A DNA stretch of 8,423 nucleotides, from the NCBI GenBank assembly GCA_947585525.1, contig CANPXA010000067.1:1-8423 (forward strand), written 5' to 3'. Below the pieces are notes generated by a model, which saw only the letters and a program-made list of their open reading frames with translations, did no database searches and had not been told where the DNA came from. Both the position numbers and the translations under genes were made by a program. Shown one piece after another: positions 6,427-8,423 of this stretch. Numbering within the stretch: the stretch's first letter is position 1; each line of letters opens with the position of its first letter. Source of the stretch: an uncultured Akkermansia sp. Its GTDB lineage: Bacteria > Verrucomicrobiota > Verrucomicrobiia > Verrucomicrobiales > Akkermansiaceae.

Positions 6427-6455
6427 GGCAAACGTATTTTTCAAATGCGTTTGCC
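6427..6455. repeat. Right-end hairpin of the MITE-like element
   Basis: GGCAAACGTATTT (6427-6439) pairs with AAATGCGTTTGCC (6443-6455) around a TTC loop: 13 bp with a single T-G mismatch that becomes a wobble in RNA. The right arm is also the right terminal repeat, so the GGCAAACG-ATTT sequence occurs three times in the element. It could also act as a transcription barrier between the divergently read flanks, although there is no U-tract. Confidence 0.6.
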
Positions 6456-6481
6456 CTAGCTTTCCCCGGCAGGATTATGCC

Positions 6482-6510
6482 TTGACTAGGGAAGGCAATT
6501 CGTGTACCCT
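6482..6510 (+). promoter_or_regulatory. Sigma-70 promoter of ispE, leaderless
   Basis: TTGACT (6482-6487, 5/6), a 17-bp spacer, TACCCT (6505-6510, 3 of the 6 consensus bases including the key first, second and last), then six bases to the ATG at 6517. The transcript should start at the start codon. The GGAG just before the ATG is too close to serve as a ribosome binding site. Confidence 0.62.
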
Positions 6511-6516
6511 CGGAGC

Positions 6517-7350
6517 ATGTACAAGGCTCCTGCAAAGGTGAATTTGTCTCTTCGAGTAAAGAGGCAGCGAGAGGATGGATATCACGAGGTCGATATGATC
6601 ATGGCCAAGTTGGATTTGGCGGATGAATTAGAGTTCCACAACTCGCGCACGACGACGTTGCTGTGCGATGCTCCCGGCGTGCCGACGGACGAGAGTAACT
6701 TGGTGGTTCGGGCGATTCAGGAGTTTGAAAAACACTACGGACGTAAGGCGAAGCAGCGCATCACGCTTACGAAACATATTCCCCATGCAGCAGGATTGGG
6801 GGGAGGTTCGTCGGATGCGGCTACAACGTTGCTGGCAGTTAATGAGATACTGGGCACGCAGTACAGTCCGGAAGAACTGGCTGAAATGGCAGCAGCGGTC
6901 GGAAGCGATGTGCCGTTTTTTTTGAATCCGGTGATCAGTCGATGCACCGGACGGGGAGAGAAGGTGCGTCCCATGGTTCCCTTCATGGAGTGGACGAGTC
7001 CGATTGTGCTCCTTAAACCCCGGTTCGGGGTATCCACGGCGTGGGCGTACGGAGCATGGGGAAGCTCCAGACGGCTGAAGGACGTGCCGTATGATGTCCA
7101 GGAAACGCGGGGGTTGAGAATGAGTAATGATCTGGAAAGGCCCGTTTTTGAAAAATTCCCTTTCTTGGGGTTGATGAAGAAGTGGCTCCTTGAAAGACCC
7201 GGAGTGACCGCGGCTCTTCTCTGTGGGAGCGGAGCGTGTATGTTCGCGCTCACAGAGACGCCGGAGCAAGCCGCTCAGGTTGCGGTTGATGCGAAAGAGG
7301 AGCTGGATCCTACGCTCTTCACCTACTGCGGTATTGTCAATCCCCAATGA
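6517..7350 (+). CDS. ispE: 4-diphosphocytidyl-2-C-methyl-D-erythritol kinase
   Basis: This GHMP-family kinase phosphorylates the 2-hydroxyl of CDP-methylerythritol with ATP in the MEP pathway to isopentenyl diphosphate. The 277 residues are close to the usual 280-290. Seen in order: the substrate-binding APAKVNLSLRV (4-13) with conserved Lys7, DGYHEV (20-25), the ATP-binding glycine-rich loop IPHAAGLGGGSSDAATTLL (88-106), GSDVPFFL (129-136) with catalytic Asp131, NDLE (204-207) and the C-terminal CGSGAC (236-241). The frame can be extended to a GTG at 6502, but that codon lies in the promoter, so I use the ATG at 6517. Its stop overlaps the start of the next gene (ATGA), which implies co-transcription and translational coupling with a siroheme decarboxylase-like gene. 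Confidence 0.96.
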   Translation: MYKAPAKVNLSLRVKRQREDGYHEVDMIMAKLDLADELEFHNSRTTTLLCDAPGVPTDESNLVVRAIQEFEKHYGRKAKQRITLTKHIPHAAGLGGGSSDAATTLLAVNEILGTQYSPEELAEMAAAVGSDVPFFLNPVISRCTGRGEKVRPMVPFMEWTSPIVLLKPRFGVSTAWAYGAWGSSRRLKDVPYDVQETRGLRMSNDLERPVFEKFPFLGLMKKWLLERPGVTAALLCGSGACMFALTETPEQAAQVAVDAKEELDPTLFTYCGIVNPQ

Positions 7351-8423
7351 TTTCTTCCTCGCCGGCTGACCCCACCAATCTACGCCTGTTGGCCGTAGCG
7401 GAGGATCGCCTTGACGGATTTTATGAGCAGCCTTTTCGCGCCCTATCCGAACGCAGCGACATACCGGAGGCGGAGGTGAGGGAGAGAATTATCGCCATGA
7501 TACGCGCCGGCGTGGTGCGAGCCGTGCGGCAGACCGTGCCGAGTTCGGTGCAGGGAGTTGCGTGCCTCGTGGCGTGGAAGGTAGCGTCGTCCCGGGAGAA
7601 GGATGCTTTTGATTGGCTGGCGGAGCATGATCCCGCTACGGGGCATATTGCACTGAGGGAACCGGAGCTCCCTTCGGAACCGGGTGCGGATTACCGCCTA
7701 TGGACAACCCTGCGCTTGCCGCGTGCCGATGATGATTTACAGGCTCACTGTCGTAAGCTGGCGTCTCACATCGGAGCGGAGGCCTTTGCCTGTATGCCTG
7801 CAGTAGGGATGTTCCGTCTGTCGGTGGGACACGTCCGTCGGGCGGGAGTGGCTCCCGGTACGCTGGAGGAAAAGGAACCGGTGATGCAGCTCACCCGTCC
7901 GGCACAACTCACAGAGACGGAGCAGCGCGTGATTGCCGCTCTGCGCTCGCCGCTCAGCGTGGAGGAGTTGGAAGATGAGGTGTCTCCGTGGAGGCGGCGA
8001 GCAGAAATGTCGGGAGAGAGTCTTGCGGACTTGTGCCGTGTGGCGCAATCCCTCGCACAGAGACGTCTCCTGGGACGGTTTGCCGTCATTTTAGAGCACA
8101 CCGCTGCAGAAGTGCGAGTAGCGGCGGGCACGGGTGCGGCGGCGCTGCTCATGTGGCGCGTTCAGCCGGGTCTGGAGGAGCGAGCCGGGGGAATTTGCGC
8201 GCAACATGTCTGTATGACTCATTGTTACTGGCGTAGTGGAACGGATGTTTTCGGAGGAGCGCAGATCATGGGAATGGTGCATGCGGCAGATCGGGAAGGG
8301 GTGTTGATGCACAAGGCCGCTATCGATGCGCAACTGGAGCGGCGTGGAATACGAGTGACGGGGACTCAGGTGATGCACACGGTGCGCGCTCGCGTGCGTA
8401 CATCGCTCCTTGACTTTCCGGCG
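7347..8423 (+). CDS. Fused AsnC/Lrp-like protein resembling siroheme decarboxylase AhbA-AhbB/NirDL (3' end outside window)
   Basis: The frame stays open for 359 codons from the ATG overlapping the ispE stop to the window edge. It has two similar halves, each with a winged-helix-like segment followed by an alpha-beta ligand-binding segment. Half one (about 8-165) has IPEAEVRERIIAMIRAGVVR (39-58), LVAWKV (74-79), ALREPE (102-107) and YRLWTTL (116-122), like the family's YLRE...YNLWFTL. Half two (about 186-336) has RRLLGRFAVILEH (239-251), LLMWRV (267-272), THCYWR (291-296) and MGMVHA (308-313), like the family's SHCYRR...MIHG. Such proteins decarboxylate siroheme to didecarboxysiroheme on the way to heme or heme d1. 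Part of the usual motif is altered: FGGAQ replaces the WPYNL-type stretch, and GHIAL the HNYL type. A DNA-binding AsnC regulator is the main alternative. Confidence 0.68.
   Translation, partial: MISSSPADPTNLRLLAVAEDRLDGFYEQPFRALSERSDIPEAEVRERIIAMIRAGVVRAVRQTVPSSVQGVACLVAWKVASSREKDAFDWLAEHDPATGHIALREPELPSEPGADYRLWTTLRLPRADDDLQAHCRKLASHIGAEAFACMPAVGMFRLSVGHVRRAGVAPGTLEEKEPVMQLTRPAQLTETEQRVIAALRSPLSVEELEDEVSPWRRRAEMSGESLADLCRVAQSLAQRRLLGRFAVILEHTAAEVRVAAGTGAAALLMWRVQPGLEERAGGICAQHVCMTHCYWRSGTDVFGGAQIMGMVHAADREGVLMHKAAIDAQLERRGIRVTGTQVMHTVRARVRTSLLDFPA

Larger units (their letters stand above)
6225..6456. repeat. MITE-like 232-bp non-coding element with 16-bp terminal inverted repeats
   Basis: The ends GGGTAAACGCATTTGA (6225-6240) and TCAAATGCGTTTGCCC (6441-6456) are inverted copies matching at 15 of 16 positions. 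Between them lies AT-richer DNA packed with smaller palindromes and a short tandem repeat (listed separately). There is no credible reading frame, and no clear target-site duplication flanks the ends. It fills most of the 356-bp gap between the def promoter and the ispE promoter and leaves both intact. The design fits a miniature inverted-repeat element or a REP/BIME-like repeat family; only copy number elsewhere in the genome can decide. Confidence 0.55.

Noticed and set aside
6628..7347. 239-codon minus-strand frame opposite ispE
   Set aside because: Arg/His/Ser-rich shadow of ispE with no motifs.

Overview
The window is about 8.4 kb of GC-rich, gene-dense bacterial chromosome carrying mostly housekeeping genes. 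Undecaprenyl-diphosphatase (uppP) and a lipoprotein signal peptide point to a diderm bacterium. No gene start has a convincing Shine-Dalgarno sequence, and the promoters are classical TTG(n17)TAnnnT sigma-70 type, which argues against Bacteroidota (also poor in Shine-Dalgarno sites, but with a different -10). The acidic insert in the peptide deformylase and the SRSL version of the UppP motif fit what I remember of Verrucomicrobiota. That assignment is a moderate-to-low confidence inference.

Layout, left to right. (1) 1-1231, minus strand: the N-terminal part of acetolactate synthase large subunit (ilvB, cut by the window edge), preceded by a short leader and a possible promoter. Upstream of it lies a lone lipoprotein gene with a candidate Cys-His-Asp triad and its own strong promoter. 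(2) 1468-4646, minus strand: a compact operon purD -> M42 aminopeptidase -> uppP with gaps of 12 and 8 nt. (3) 4647-4736: a 90-bp divergent region with two back-to-back promoters. (4) 4737-5594, plus strand: a squalene/phytoene synthase family gene that converges on def (peptide deformylase, minus strand). Their stop codons overlap and no terminator lies between them. (5) 6161-6516: a 356-bp gap holding the def promoter, a 232-bp hairpin-rich element bounded by 16-bp inverted repeats (MITE-like), and the ispE promoter. (6) 6517-8423, plus strand: ispE, translationally coupled (ATGA overlap) to a long reading frame that runs off the window and resembles two fused AsnC/Lrp-type siroheme decarboxylase domains.

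How the genes relate: ispE (MEP pathway), the squalene/phytoene synthase homologue and uppP (C55 carrier lipid recycling) all concern isoprenoids, but they lie in three transcription units, so this may be coincidence. The others serve purine synthesis (purD), branched-chain amino acid synthesis (ilvB), peptide turnover (M42) and N-terminal protein maturation (def).

The most distinctive signals are regulatory and structural. Five promoters can be read with exactly 17-bp spacers. In four of them the -10 box ends only 6-9 nt before the start codon, so the mRNAs should be leaderless or nearly so. The MITE-like element between def and ispE is the other item worth following. I found no CRISPR array, tRNA, rRNA, transposase or obvious new multi-gene system.
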